Shown in pieces: positions 26,701-38,468 of a stretch of DNA of 64,000 nt; position 1 is the first letter of the stretch, and the number at the start of each line of letters is the position of its first letter. The stretch is taken from the NCBI RefSeq assembly GCF_910592395.1, contig NC_088316.1, positions 18,352,001-18,416,000 of the forward strand, given 5' to 3'. This DNA comes from Lineus longissimus. Lineage: Eukaryota > Nemertea > Pilidiophora > Heteronemertea > Lineidae. The notes below the pieces were generated by a model. It was not told the DNA's origin. It did no database searches and was given only the letters and a program-made list of their open reading frames with translations. A program made the translations under genes and the position numbers.

Positions 26701-28656
26701 GTTAAGTAATTCTGTACTGGAAAATTGGAGTTTCAGACTATTCCTTGGAGAATGTGTTCACTGTAACCATTTTGTTACATACGTCTGTCTGCTCACGCAA
26801 CGGATCAATTGCTAAAAAACTTGCAACAGTAACAATGTCATGCCGACAATTTGTGTCGCAAAACAGTCCTAGTCGAAAGGTCTGATTCCAGTAGGTCACC
26901 CACGAAGCCACCATATGAAACAACACTGCCATCAATACCAAGAAACCAATGACTTCCAGAGATCCAATATCGAGACACCAGATCATATACCCAAGTGACA
27001 AATATTTGTCACATATTTTCCATCAAGTAAGACTCCAAACCTGGGCAAAATAGGCAATGTGGCTGAGACAAGAATGTCAATAATAATGTCAACAACAACT
27101 TCACCACGAAAGCCAAACAGAAGCAGACGACTTTAGGCAATTCAATATCGCAATACCAATACTGGCAATAGCATCCTGGAATGACAAATACTTCCCAGCT
27201 TATTTTTTTTCCCTGATATGATGTCATACCCACAAGCATGAATGCCCCCACTCAGGATTGACGCAAGCAAGAAATTTCTTTCTGCAGCCCTATCTGGAAG
27301 CACATACAGGAGTGGTAATGTACATATAAGTTCTAATGGCAATGTGCAACAGAGCACAAATATCTTTCCACCCGGCGGCAACATTGCTGATTATCATGGC
27401 ATATCGCTTGTAACAATCTTTTATCTGATTCTGAGAACGTTGTACTGATTGGAATCTAACGTTCCCACTCGTCGCACTGGAGATAATCCCTTGTTTTTGT
27501 CTGATGTTGCCGCAATCCTGCGCCCCTATCTTAACCTCGAGTCCAGGTCACAGCATTGTAAGGATTCGTTCATCTTGACCCCCAAAGCTTTAACATCACT
27601 ACGTGATGTACCATCCCGATGCTTCCCTCTTACCTCATAAATCGACATTGTGACAAGCAAAAATCACAATACCACATTTTTCAAAACAAGGCACGATCAT
27701 GCTGCAGAGATTGCGATAATCAGCCTTCTTAAGCCAGACTAATGGACCACAAGATGCAATTATCTTTATAAAATCTTTTAGAATTGTGAATGAAAATAGA
27801 CCACATCTATGGAAAAGTATTGGCACGAACAGGTGACTTTTATCAATGAACATTGCATTGGAATTTTGAGATCTCATTTTCAATCCTGCCAAATGGATTT
27901 GAAATAAATGAGCTGGCGACCACCAGTTCATCTAGGATCTCCACCTGACTGCTCAATCATACGATAGCAACAGAAAACCTTGACACATTAATGTGCAGTA
28001 TCACGAGGGAGGATGACATCGTTTCTTCAAAGCAGGATCCAAGTTGTTTTCAAGAAAGTTGACAGAAACCCGATCAAAAATCGATCCTTCTTAGACTTAG
28101 AAATGACAAGGAGAGAGTAAGAAAGGATTAAGCGGTAGCACAGCAAGCAGATTTTGATAATCTGCAGGTAGCCTTGGAATAAACCTTCACTGAAACTTTA
28201 ACCTTTAGGGAGAAATCAATGAAACTTGTTTGCAACTTCTCAGGTTCGTGAATCATAGTTCCATGTTTTCTTGAATGATTGAATGAGAATATTCCTATCT
28301 AAACGTACAAAACCATTGTCCCATTTCTTAGATACGTTGATAGAGCAGCAATACATCTTCAAAAGCATCAGGAGGCAAGAAGAGCAAGAGAATTTGAAAA
28401 AAAACCTGTTTGTCCTTGTATCATTATGCAGAGGTGTCAGAACAGTCCTTCAGCCAATCTCATCATCATGGAAGTATCCAACAGCACCATTGACCATAAA
28501 CTATTCATGTTGCTCCCCAAGAAGTGCAAAAAATCCAAGAACAGAACGCTTTTTCAAGAACCTTGAAGCATTTGGGTCAATGTTTACGTCATCCCTCAGG
28601 TTCCTGGGAAATGTTGACGAGGGCCCACGTCGATTTCGCGCACATCTTAATGGAAA
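17701..28656. other. About 11 kb with no supported gene
   Basis: Both strands show only short frames; none has a recognised domain. Noted items: an acidic open tail at 19457-19630 (+) that could be a terminal exon; a relic at 21228-21262 of the gtgaccttga..aggtca stretch seen in the 302-bp repeat; a G-run at 21591-21602; and (TTG)n near 24628-24641. The minus-strand hydrophobic frames at 26738-27384 overlap in different frames and look fortuitous. Part of this stretch could be an intron or regulatory DNA of a neighbour. Confidence 0.35.
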
Positions 28657-28890
28657 TTACGCCAATGCCTTGGGGACTCTGTGATATGTCATAAACTCAA
28701 TAACACAGCTGTTTGCCGTAATGGGTTCATCTTCAGCAGTGAGAGAGACAATGTCTTTTGTTACCTTTACCATTTCAGAATGTTCCCTCTCCGCGGGACA
28801 TGCTTCCTTAAGAGCAACGTCGAACTCAATCTTGCTCTCTTTGTTCATAAATTGGTCAATCATGCAGGAAATCTGAATGTCACCAGACAC
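28657..28890 (-). CDS. Unrecognised open reading frame, possible exon or pseudogene fragment
   Basis: A 77-residue frame with balanced, coding-like composition, including DQFMNKESKIEFDVALKE and VKVTKDIVSLTAEDEPITA. It opens just after an acceptor-like sequence (ttttcag on the minus strand, about 28894-28900) and ends in a stop without an obvious donor. The adjacent minus frame 28880-29086 carries a stretch FREAILRVQTWFKDKIF in another frame, as if one older coding region had been frameshifted. I do not recognise the family. It may be a decayed gene or transposon piece, or chance. Confidence 0.25.
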   Translation of the reverse strand: MSGDIQISCMIDQFMNKESKIEFDVALKEACPAEREHSEMVKVTKDIVSLTAEDEPITANSCVIEFMTYHRVPKALA

Positions 28891-29100
28891 TTCTGAAAAT
28901 CTTGTCCTTGAACCAGGTTTGGACTCTCAGGATTGCTTCCCTAAACTGTAAATGGCTAAATCTAGAGACAGAGAATTGAGGGTGGCATTGTTTAGAAGTC
29001 AAATTTTGAAAGAAATCTGACAGAGATGTTTGGCAGATGAAAGTTTGACAAAATTTTGACACTTCATTCAATATTGTTGACAACATGCCACCAGGCTCAG

Positions 29101-31043
29101 GAAGTTTTCGAATTGTGCCATCAAGCTGTTTACTGGGATTTATTGGAGCATATTAAACCCTTCTTGATGACCTATTCAGCTGCCCTGCTACAGACACATG
29201 GGGTTAACATTGAATATAACACATCCCTGCTATGAAGTCATTAAAGCCGACCTCAGTCGTTGCAGAAAATTAAACCTCTCTTGATGACATTATTTAGCTG
29301 CCTACTGATTGCCCTACGTTGTAAATTTCACGCTGGAACACCTGCGCCTCATCCATGAACAATTTTTCTTTGGAACTGTTGATTGGTCGGGGTATTAGGG
29401 TAGACGAATTCGATTGGAATCTTGTGAGCAGAGCTTTGACGCATTTTTCAGGATTCTAAGAAGTACCGAAAGCAAGGGCGATTCAGATTGCTATGAGCTT
29501 CTTGAACTTCTGGTGATGTTTTTATCAAAAAAATAAAAGAAACCAACACATGATGCTATATTTGTCCCCCTCCCCCAGACTGTTGTATTTTTTGGCTTCA
29601 AAATAATGCTCCCATACAATTACAAATGTACGTCATGTTATTTCCCAGAAAGTTGGTGTTGCTGATGTGAGGAATGAGCGTTACAATTCGCGACCTGAAT
29701 TGATATATTATGTCCTCTGTTACCCTTCCTCAATTTCTTGGCATGCCTGACGAATTACTCAATTGAACTTCACAATAAACAACAAAGACAATGAATCCTA
29801 ACCAAAGAAACCTGTCAACTCATATGCGTCAGAACTCTTCACCTGCTCAACCACTGACAGCATCTTACAATGCTTGAAATCTTTCTACACATGACCAAAT
29901 CCGTCATAAACCAATCGGTCTCTGGCATATTGTCCATTCCCATTTGTTTCAGCAGCGATGCTCAGTTACCCGAAACAATACCTGGAACTTAGCAATAAAC
30001 AGCAATCTATTTATCACAGAGCAATCGCGTGTCTCACCAGCTAAACACAGATGACGCTAGTCGCAGCATCCACCAATCAAATGATCGAACACATTGTTTC
30101 AGTTAATCAATTTTATGGTCAACATTCTTTTGTGTAAATGGGTTTTGAGCTTTTATGGGGCTTTTTATCCGTTGCGTGTCGAGATTTGACAATCATAACG
30201 TCTTGATATTATTCCATCACACAAACATAACTTGCCGCAAAAAAGGACAGGTGACTTCATGATTGCTGAACTTGTGCACCGGCAAATTCTCCCAGAATGA
30301 ACAGTTTTTTTAGCACAACACCAGATATCGTTAGAGTTCGGCAAAAACAATGGAACAGTGGATTTGACACATAATCCTAGATCTGGATAAAATTGCTAAT
30401 TGCATTCCTAAAATCTATCAACATCACTCCAGTGTAACATATACCCCTAATTGACCAGAACCTTCCGGCCACACATTACCAAGATACTAATAGTGATGAC
30501 CAATCAATTTTTTTCCTGGCAATATCACAAACACAGTCATGGACAGCCTGATAATCACATTAGAGAGCCATCAGGTGCAAAAATTGAGTTATGCTGTCGT
30601 CACGGCGGCCGACTCAAAATAGCAGAAATGCCACAAGGTTAGAAAGAAGATTTCAGTACGCCATTAAGGCAGAGATGAAATTATCTCGATATAGACTTTC
30701 AGATTCACAAATGGAAATTCTGACTCAATCTAATTAAATTCCAATGAAATTTTCCAGAAATTTTGCACAGCAGCAAAATGGAAACTTCTGGGAATAATTT
30801 CAGATCTTGTTACATTGGTTTACTGCCGAATGACTGGTTTTCATGAAATATTGATTTGATTATGCGATTCATTTTCCAACTCTGAGAACAGATCGGAACA
30901 AAAAGGGTGGCCCAGAAATGTCTTTCCAAAACTCCACAATACCTTGTTTTCAATGCGACAATCCTTTTTGAAAAGAAGTTATTCCATTACAAAACTAGCA
31001 AGACTTTTTTTAACACCCTGTCTGAACTGTAAATAAGTCCTAC
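29101..31043. other. No recognised gene; expected position of further RARS exons
   Basis: This lies just downstream of the last RARS exon found. I looked on the minus strand for the RARS sequences that should follow (TRSGETVRL, an AYGCIKYADLSHNR-like stretch, and the anticodon-binding helix with DDRGNTA) and saw none. Only short frames occur. Confidence 0.4.
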
Positions 31044-34000
31044 CTATCTTCTCCTAGCACCACACCGAACCCGACGTGCTCTACTCGATGTTTCTTGGGA
31101 TCTAACCAGGGCAGTTTCTCAGCAGCCCCAAATATTGCTTGGAAGTGCATTGCCTGCAAAATATGTCATAGAATCGTTAGGATAAAGGTGGTTTAGAGAG
31201 GATTTGACCATATACCCTGGGAAAATGATTCAGCGGGTCAAAACCAATCAACATTTTCAGTTGTAAACCAAAGGAATGGAATGTTGCCCCTCTCCTAATT
31301 TGGTTTGTAAAATTGTAATTTGGATGCAAACACTGTTTTATGATGCTTATTGGGTGTAACTGAGAAGCAAGTATCTATAATTGCGTAACTTTCACTTGAT
31401 TACTTTGAAAGCTGTGGAAAAGACGTTCAGTAATGTGGTCTTTTACACATACCATCTACTTGTGCTGACATCTAACAGCCAGGAAAAGAACTGACATCTT
31501 TGCCAATGATGTTGTCAAGGAAATGTGAACGGAAAATGACATACCTGTCCTTGGTCTACAACGTATATCAACCAATCTCCCCTCTCATCCACTAGGCGTT
31601 GCTTCAAGGCGGCCATGTCTGACGTGTCGTATGTATACCCACCATCAGTTTTCACCATAGTTAACGGAATTGTGGATTTGTCAGACCACATCAATTTTCG
31701 ACCTTCTTCTGTTACTAACTTTCCTAGAAGGAAAATAATTTTCTTTGAACACCCAAAAATGTGAGTAAACCCATACTCGGTGATAAAAAGTACACATCCA
31801 TTATTCGCACTCATATTTTGAGTGTTTATAGGCCTATTGGTTCTACAACATTGCTTGTTCCTGGAGACTTTTTGGCAGCAATATCCAACAGATTAATTTA
31901 CAACTTTACTCTAGTTTTTTTCTGTCAAGTGGTTATTTACCTTGTGCCTCTAGATCCTTGATGAGGTCCACCATCAAATCCTGATAGAAAGATTCCCCCC
32001 TTTCCACTAAGGTCACTCCCAACCGGTCATAGATCTTCTGGAATTCTGAAATCACAAAAGAGTCTGATTTAGTATATATTTATATTGACGAGTAAAGTAT
32101 CCAGTGAATCACACTTTTTCGTCTGTACAGCATATGTGGTAAAGCTGAAATCACAACACAGGCCATTGTAGCCGAGGGGAGGGAGCACTTGTCCTTTCTC
32201 AGGATACTCACCCTTGCGAGAAACATCACAGATCAGTTGCCAGGCCAGATGGTACTCGGGGTCATGGGCCTGAAGTTTCACAACAGCCTGATATGCACGC
32301 TTCTTGAAATCTTCATCTGCATCAAACAGTACTTTTGATTCCTGAAAGCATCATAAAACAGCATAAAAAGCATGATTTCTAAACAAATCTCAAATAACAC
32401 CATATGTTTTCAGTTCACCATTTCCTCCTCAATCTTACTTTTGGCGTTTATACAGCTTAAAATTTTAGTGACGGTGCAATTTCTCATTCAGTTATTTCCA
32501 TCTTGAAATTTATTTCCAATTTTTGGAGTGGAAAGTTTAATACAGTTTTACCAACCTTGTAGAAAGCCTGTAGGTCACCAATTGGTGGTGACACCGTTTT
32601 AAAGTTGGGAAACTTGTCTTTAAGATGCGTTATCAGCATTCCAAACTGGGTGCCCCAGTCTCCAACATGATTGATACGGAGGACATCATGGCCAACGAAT
32701 GTACACAGACGTGAGATGCTCTCACCAATGATCGTCGACCTGGATGGAGAACCGAATAGGAAAGTAATGACGATGCATTTGTCATTAAATTTAACAACGA
32801 AATGCGAGTTTTTGTTTCCTGAACATTTCACCAATTACAGTGACAAAATCTCTGTTTACATAAAGACACTAGGACTAAACCAAGATGCAATTTCCATATA
32901 GTTGTTGTCCCAGATGCAATTTTCAGACGTTGCAATTGTACTGGCAAGAACAGATCAAGACTACAGTAACAGCAGTACCTGAGATGACCAACGTGCATTT
33001 CCTTTGCTATGTTCGGAGAGGAAAAATCCACAACGACACGCTTCTTTCCGTCCAAGAGAGGAGGCTTGACGCCCTCTTTCAGGAGCTCCGTAACTTGTTC
33101 GGCAATAAAGACCTTATTCAGATGAACGTTGATGAAACCTGGCCCAGCAATCTCAATCTTACTAAAGAATGAATTCTCCGGTACGCAGTTGATGATATTC
33201 TGGGCAATTTCTCTCGGGTTTACTTTCTGACCACTGGCTTTCAACAGCTGGAGAAGAAATTGGAAACAAATTTAATCAGCACAGAAATTACCAGCACATG
33301 AAGATCTTTTCAGACAAGTTAGAGACAAAAATCCACAACTCACCAGTTAAAAAAGAAGGACAACTTTTGTTTTTGAATTATTCAGAGAAATCCTGGTCTA
33401 AGAGAGGTCTGATTAGGATGAAGTGATTTGATACTTACACCAGAAATAGCCATTGCGCTATTACACTGATAGTCACCAAACTCAATTTTCGTGCTGACGG
33501 TGACGTTTAGAGGTGGATCTGGCATATTGGGAAATGCTGACTTGATAGCGAACTCAAAGATGTTCGAAACGACCCCAAGAATGTTGGCCATGTGACTACC
33601 AGCCTTAGCTTCTTCTTCAGTGATGCTCTGAAATATAAGATGTAAAAAATACCGACAATTGCAGTTTCCCTCTAATAAGCAAAAGATGGAAATTAAGTGA
33701 TTTTGAAGGTTATTTACCAAATTACCAACTTCATCCCCCCCTGGAATTAATAACTGGAGGAAACACTGAACGAGTTGAGAGATGAGCATCAGCTACATGT
33801 AGGGCAATATCATCATACCCTTTTCAGATGCAATATTCTGTACTTGAATTAACTTAAACAACAGCATACCCTTTTCAGATGCATTATCCTGTACTTCAAC
33901 TTTCCGTTTTCAGTTTGGAGCTTGGCCAACTCGGGGGTGATGTCATCTTCACTGATGCAGGAGGGATCCTGGATTTGCCTTATTTCAGCTTCCAAGGCCT

Positions 34001-34680
34001 GGATCTCAGCTTCCTAAATATAGAACATAATGTTACAAACATTACAACTAATGAACGAAGAGCCTTTCATTTTTGTTTGTTGTCTGCGGCAGAATGACTG
34101 GGATATATCATGTTGTGACATTGTCACTGCTCCCATAGGCCATGATTCATTATTTCTCCGATTGTCTCCAATCTGAGACTTCAAGACTTGTGACTCTGTC
34201 CGAGGGAGCATCTTCATCTCCATCTCAGATAAGATTCTCCTGGTTGTGAAGTCATAGGTTAGCTGAGATGTCATTGCTGTTTGTCTCCACCAAGGAGAAG
34301 GACCAATTGGTTGGATGTGACACATCCTGCTTTGGTTTGGCAAGTCCGATTGTCTCAGCTATGATCATCTAATATATATGATTGTGACAATACTCGTGAT
34401 ACGATATCATTAGCTGGTAAATGTAAAATGGCAGGTGCATTTGTCTCAGGTTTTGGACAGAGGACGAGACGAGAGGTTGGTGGTTGTGACACTGGTTGGT
34501 TGTGACAAATGGAGCGGTCTCCGATTCGGATTCTGTCACAGAATGAAGTCATTCAGACGAAAAACAAGGTTGTAAAGCTACTTAAGAATACAGCTTCATT
34601 AAGATAGTTGGTGATCTTACAGCCTTTTCGGCTCTTGCGGTGTAGTTCACAATCGCTTCACTTTCCATCTTTTCTGCCAT
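31044..34680 (-). CDS. RARS1: Arginyl-tRNA synthetase, cytosolic, 5' nine exons (3' exons not found)
   Basis: Class I aminoacyl-tRNA synthetase that charges tRNA-Arg with arginine in the cytosol. Exons, 5' to 3' on the minus strand: 34680-34621, 34013-33870, 33627-33439, 33247-32979, 32739-32556, 32341-32212, 32045-31941, 31723-31545, 31153-31044. Phases agree throughout and give 456 complete codons, ending two bases into the next. Exons 1-2 encode a charged helix like the N-terminal extension that joins the multisynthetase complex in vertebrates. Exon 3 holds the Arg-tRNA synthetase N-terminal domain ([13 protein letters not shown]). Exon 4 ends in the HIGH motif as HVGH (about 216-219). Exon 5 has [11 protein letters not shown], exon 8 [20 protein letters not shown] and exon 9 [11 protein letters not shown]. 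About 200 C-terminal residues, including the anticodon-binding domain, are not recognisable downstream. ATG 34680 gives MAEKMESEA. Confidence 0.93.
33814..33899. repeat. Partial tandem duplication of RARS exon 2 donor region
   Basis: The block catacccttttcagatgcaa at 33814 recurs at 33865 (catacccttttcagatgcat), each followed by tattctgtactt or tatcctgtactt. The second block contains the last bases and donor of RARS exon 2 (minus strand). The first is a copy in the downstream intron, and so offers a decoy donor about 51 bp away. Confidence 0.75.
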
Positions 34681-35529
34681 GTTACATGTGTTACCCACGC
34701 AAAATTATCCACGTTGTGAACTGCGCATGCGTACCCGTGAAATCGAATTACGGTTGTTTTGCTTCCTGATCTTTTCGCCCCCAGTCGTTTCGGTCCAAAT
34801 TTCGATTTGGGGGCGAAAAACGATCGGATACCGTGAAAATCAATATGGCGGCTTCCATGAATGGGAAAAAAACATTTATTTGCTGTTACTAGTGTTAGGG
34901 ATACCTCGAGGCACGCGCGAATAAATCAATACGTCAGTTGTGTAGGCATTATTGCCAAGGAAACACAGAAGGTGGCAAATATTTAAATCATATCCTGATA
35001 TTTCTGCAATTCAGCATTTTCTGTGGTTTTTCATTTTCGAAAAATCTATAGTGTATTTTTATGTACATTTTGTAGTGTATTTTGTGTGTGGCAAGTGTTC
35101 ACTATCATTTATTGTCGATGGTGGTTCTCAGTTATTGTTCTTCTCTCTTAATGGGTGTAAAGTTTGAAATAGAAATGTGAAAAGTACCCTTTGAAGCTCA
35201 GCTTTCAATCATTCTTTGGCCATGATGATTAAAACGATTTATTTGTTGTTGTCGCGACTAGAAATAGAATAGAATTTTGACTTGTCTCAATGTCTGTTAA
35301 TACATCCCTGAGGCTCGCCAAACACATAAAAATATGTTTTAAATTTTAATGCTGTTTATATTTCAGAATTGGCTGATGGATCTTACTTTATCGTTGATGG
35401 ATTCTCGTGGATTTGCATGAATTGGAATGTAAGAATAAAATTGGTACAGCCAATTTCATTTGTTCAAGTGTTCATGAACTTTTGTTGCCCTCAATTTCGT
35501 GGATTCTACAGCTGCCTGGAATAGCAAGT
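34681..35529. promoter_or_regulatory. Divergent promoter between RARS and AKAP17A
   Basis: The two start codons face away from each other across 849 bp. A perfect NRF1-type palindrome, TGCGCATGCG, lies at 34722-34731, about 42 bases from the RARS ATG. A YY1-like AATATGGCGGC lies at 34842-34852, in an orientation suited to the + strand gene. Both motif types are common at housekeeping promoters in animals. At 34781-34800 a stretch closely matches, in inverted form, one upstream of cyclin G (55275-55294). An acceptor-like ttctacag ends near 35511, so AKAP17A probably has an untranslated first exon. Exact start sites cannot be seen. Confidence 0.6.
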
Positions 35530-38387
35530 ATGGCGGGTACCAGTGTTTGCAACGATACCTCTGATGCAGTGGAACTGTTTGAACCCCAGGGTCTTTACTT
35601 GAAACCTGTAGCGAAGCTGAATGTGTCTGTTCAGTTGCCTCAGCTAAAACAGCCAGGGAAATCGATCTCAAACTGGGAAGTCATGGAAAAAATAAAACAC
35701 ATGATTAAACCAGAACAGTTCATCAACTTAAAAATCATTAAGAGCACACTGGAGTTTTTGAGATTTGAAGGAGAGATTGAAAACAAAAGTGTGCTCAAAA
35801 ATTGCATTGCTAAACTCGACGGTAAGACTATGAAATTGAGTGGCTTTCCTGACAATCTTAAGGTTCGTTCTGCCGAAGCAAAGACTAATTTTCCAACACG
35901 ACACAACTGGGATAGCTATTTCCGTGATGCTAAACATATGAATGAACTAAAACCTGGGGAGAGACCGGACACTATTTATTTGAAGGATTTACCATCTCGA
36001 TGGTTTGCCAATAAAAAAGATCACAATAAAGGCAAACCAAGTGAATACATTCTGAAGAAAGTGTTTGAAACTTTTGGTGATGTGCGCTGTGTGGATATTC
36101 CAATGCTCGACCCATATCGCAAAGAAATGACGACAAAGACTGCTGTTTCTGGTGCTATACAGACATTTTCCTACGGTCAAGATCTTCAGTTTGAGGCTTA
36201 TGTTCAATTCATGGAATATATCAGCTTTGTGAAGGCCATGGATGCGTTGCGTGGAATGAAACTCATGTACAAAGGCGATGATGGAAAAGCTCTCACTGCT
36301 AATGTCAAGGTTAGTACCATTAGATCCGGTTCAGCAGTTGTGGTTTACAATCTGTAATGTCTATCCCACTTGCATCAAAAACTGAAAGTCAGGAATCTGC
36401 CTGTTTAGTGTTAACTTCAAAAACTATTTTTTCTTACTCAAAGCCTGGCAGTTTTTGATTCCAATCAGACAAGTATATGGGTGAGTGATACAAATATACA
36501 TTTGCATTTTCTTTCTCTTCAGACTGATTTTGACAAAAGCAAGCATTTGACGGACAAGGCAATCAGAAAGCGACGGATTGAACGAGAGAAGTTGATGGCA
36601 CTCGAACAACAAAGGGAAGCAAAAGTTCGCAAAGAACGGGAGGAGGAGGAGAGACGGAGAGAAGAAGAGAGGTAAGCGATGGAAAGAATAAGTTCTTAGT
36701 CTAGGCATATTTAGAAGGATGCCGTGCTGTGCTGCTTCTAAAGCATGTAAAGGTGCCATTGTGACCCAAAAATGTGTCTTGCCCTTCTTCAAAACAAAAG
36801 TAAAATTTTTCACCCTTTGATGTTTTGACCCAAAGTCTAAGTTGGATTGGCTTCAATTATGTATTTAGTGTAAAATAGGAGGCCTACCCTGAAAAAGGCC
36901 AAAACTTGCCCATCTTTAGTCAAATAAATAGAAACATCTCGATGAATTACCATATTCATTCTCAGGCTAAAGAAAGAAGAAGAAGAAAGAGAGCGTGACA
37001 GAAAGAGAGAAGAAAAACTCAGGAAACGGATGGAACGGCGGAAAGAACGAGAGGAAAAACGTCGACAGTTGAGATTGGAGAAAAACCGTCTTGAAGAGGA
37101 ACGTCGGATTGCTGTAAAGATTGCGATGGAGGAACGAAAGTTACTTCTGGCTCAGAGGAAGCTAGAAAGTATACGCATGTTGGAGGAGTTGTTCAATAGA
37201 GTGAGGGTAAGGATTGTTTGCTAGTTTCTAATACTTCCGCTGTAGATCTTTTTCATGACGCAACATAAAAAAAGACACATGTACGCTGTAGCCCCCAAAC
37301 TGTTTGTGTGGGTTGGAAAACACTAAGGTCTATCTTTTGGGATTTTATGCCACTGATGCCATCTCTCTGTTGTGGTGAAAACATCTTTTGCTCCTTGGAG
37401 AATCAGGGACCAGGCCAAGCCTTGCTTTACATGTTGATGCTTTCAAATTTGCAGTCATGTGAAATGGTTTACGTTCCTTTACACACCCTGTGTCATTCGT
37501 TTCAAATTGGTAAAAAATAACATTTTCACGGGCCCTGATAGTGATAGTTTCTGATTCTCCAAGGCAATCTAATGACATTCTATTTTAAATTTCAGGAAAT
37601 GGCAGAGTCATTAACTGAATCTTTAACTGATACTGCTGAAATATTGTGATGTGAATAATGGTTCTTGCTAAGGAAAAGTTGTAAATAGTTCAAGATGAAT
37701 TGAGAAACTAACCAAATATTCCCTGAACGGGACAACGCAACCTCTTTAGTTTTATTGAGCTATCTGTGTAATGCTGTATGATGAATATAATAGATTGGCT
37801 AATCAGAACAAAACTATGAGCTTTATAAGAGGTAAGAAAAATTAGTTTTTTGGGGTTTTTTTTGCTAAGGCTGAACTGCAATAAAATCCTCTGTCTTCAG
37901 GCCTTGAAACAATGTGGCAAGTCTCTCTGTATTCATTTGATGACTTTACAGGTGTACCTCGACCCAATATTGCCCTGTAATAGAACCTCTCGTCTAAGGC
38001 TTAAAGCCTGTCCAGACAATTGGGATACAATCTTCGTTGTTACAGGTACTTTCCAGTGTCTAACTTTCTTAAGTCCTGTTTTTTCCCTTTAACTAGATTA
38101 TAAGACAGCAAGAAGAAGTTGAGAGACAAGAAAGAGAACTTGAAGAACAACGTAGAAAAGAAGTGGAACAGGAAAAGTTGCGTATCATCGAGGAGGCAAA
38201 ACGTAAAATCATCGCCGAGAAACGAAAATCTGAGAGACTGGAAAAACAAGAAAAAATACTCCGAAATAAAATTCTAAAAAATCTCAAGACAATTGAAGAA
38301 CGAAAAGAGGAAAAGGAACGTGAGGAATTAAGACTGAAAATTGGGGGGAAAATGCGATTAAAAAGTGCAATCGTTATGAAGAAATGA
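35530..38387 (+). CDS. AKAP17A: A-kinase anchor protein 17A homologue (XE7/SFRS17A family splicing factor)
   Basis: The vertebrate protein is a nuclear-speckle splicing regulator that also anchors protein kinase A. Exons: 35530-36309, 36523-36671, 36966-37206, then either 37596-37649 or 38097-38387, all in phase. The start at 35530 (MAGTSVCNDTSDAVELFEPQ) matches the family N-terminus. The conserved stretches LPQLKQPGKSISNWEVMEKI, FEGEIENKS and LDGKTMKLSGF are present. The RRM-like domain follows (about 140-260: RPDTIYLKDLPSRWF through LRGMKLMYKGDDGKA). Residues 261 onward are a highly charged Glu/Arg/Lys coiled coil, including RKLLLAQRKLESIRMLEEL. The predicted protein is 486 residues with the long end or 407 with the short end, less than the vertebrate protein, whose RS-rich tail is not seen here. 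Confidence 0.92.
37596..37649 (+). CDS. AKAP17A: Alternative short terminal coding exon of AKAP17A
   Basis: An acceptor (attttaaatttcag) precedes GAAATGGCAGAGTC, which is in phase with the donor at 37206 and encodes EMAESLTESLTDTAEIL then TGA. Use of this exon would remove the last coiled-coil segment encoded at 38097-38387. It could instead be a false acceptor inside the intron; the frame fit and acidic amphipathic tail favour real alternative use only weakly. Confidence 0.45.
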   Translation, partial: EMAESLTESLTDTAEIL

Positions 38388-38468
38388 CAAGAAGAAACTG
38401 TGCTGACTGAAAGGCAGGAATTGAAAGAATGGGAAGAACAGGTGAAGAAACAGAAGAAGTCAAAATAA
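38388..38468 (+). other. Coding-like tail after an in-frame TGA in AKAP17A
   Basis: Immediately after the TGA at 38385-38387 the same frame stays open for 26 codons (QEETVLTERQELKEWEEQ then VKKQKKSK) to TAA at 38466-38468. Its composition continues the Glu/Lys/Gln coiled coil. This suggests stop-codon readthrough, a recent nonsense allele, or a sequencing error. A G-run at 38343-38348 upstream offers an alternative explanation by frameshift, but that frame soon ends at a TGA. Confidence 0.5.

Noticed and set aside
26738-27384. Three overlapping hydrophobic minus-strand frames resembling a membrane protein
   Set aside because: They are in different frames that overlap each other, and no splice arrangement joins them into one product; hydrophobic frames arise readily by chance in AT-rich DNA.
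28283-28684. 133-codon plus-strand frame
   Set aside because: Overlaps the more coding-like minus-strand fragment and has no recognisable motif.
38343-38400. A one-base frameshift at the G-run as the reason for the AKAP17A stop
   Set aside because: The alternative frame (ENAIKKCNRYEEM...) reaches a TGA after about 20 codons, and the original frame keeps better coiled-coil character on both sides of its TGA; still possible, but less likely.
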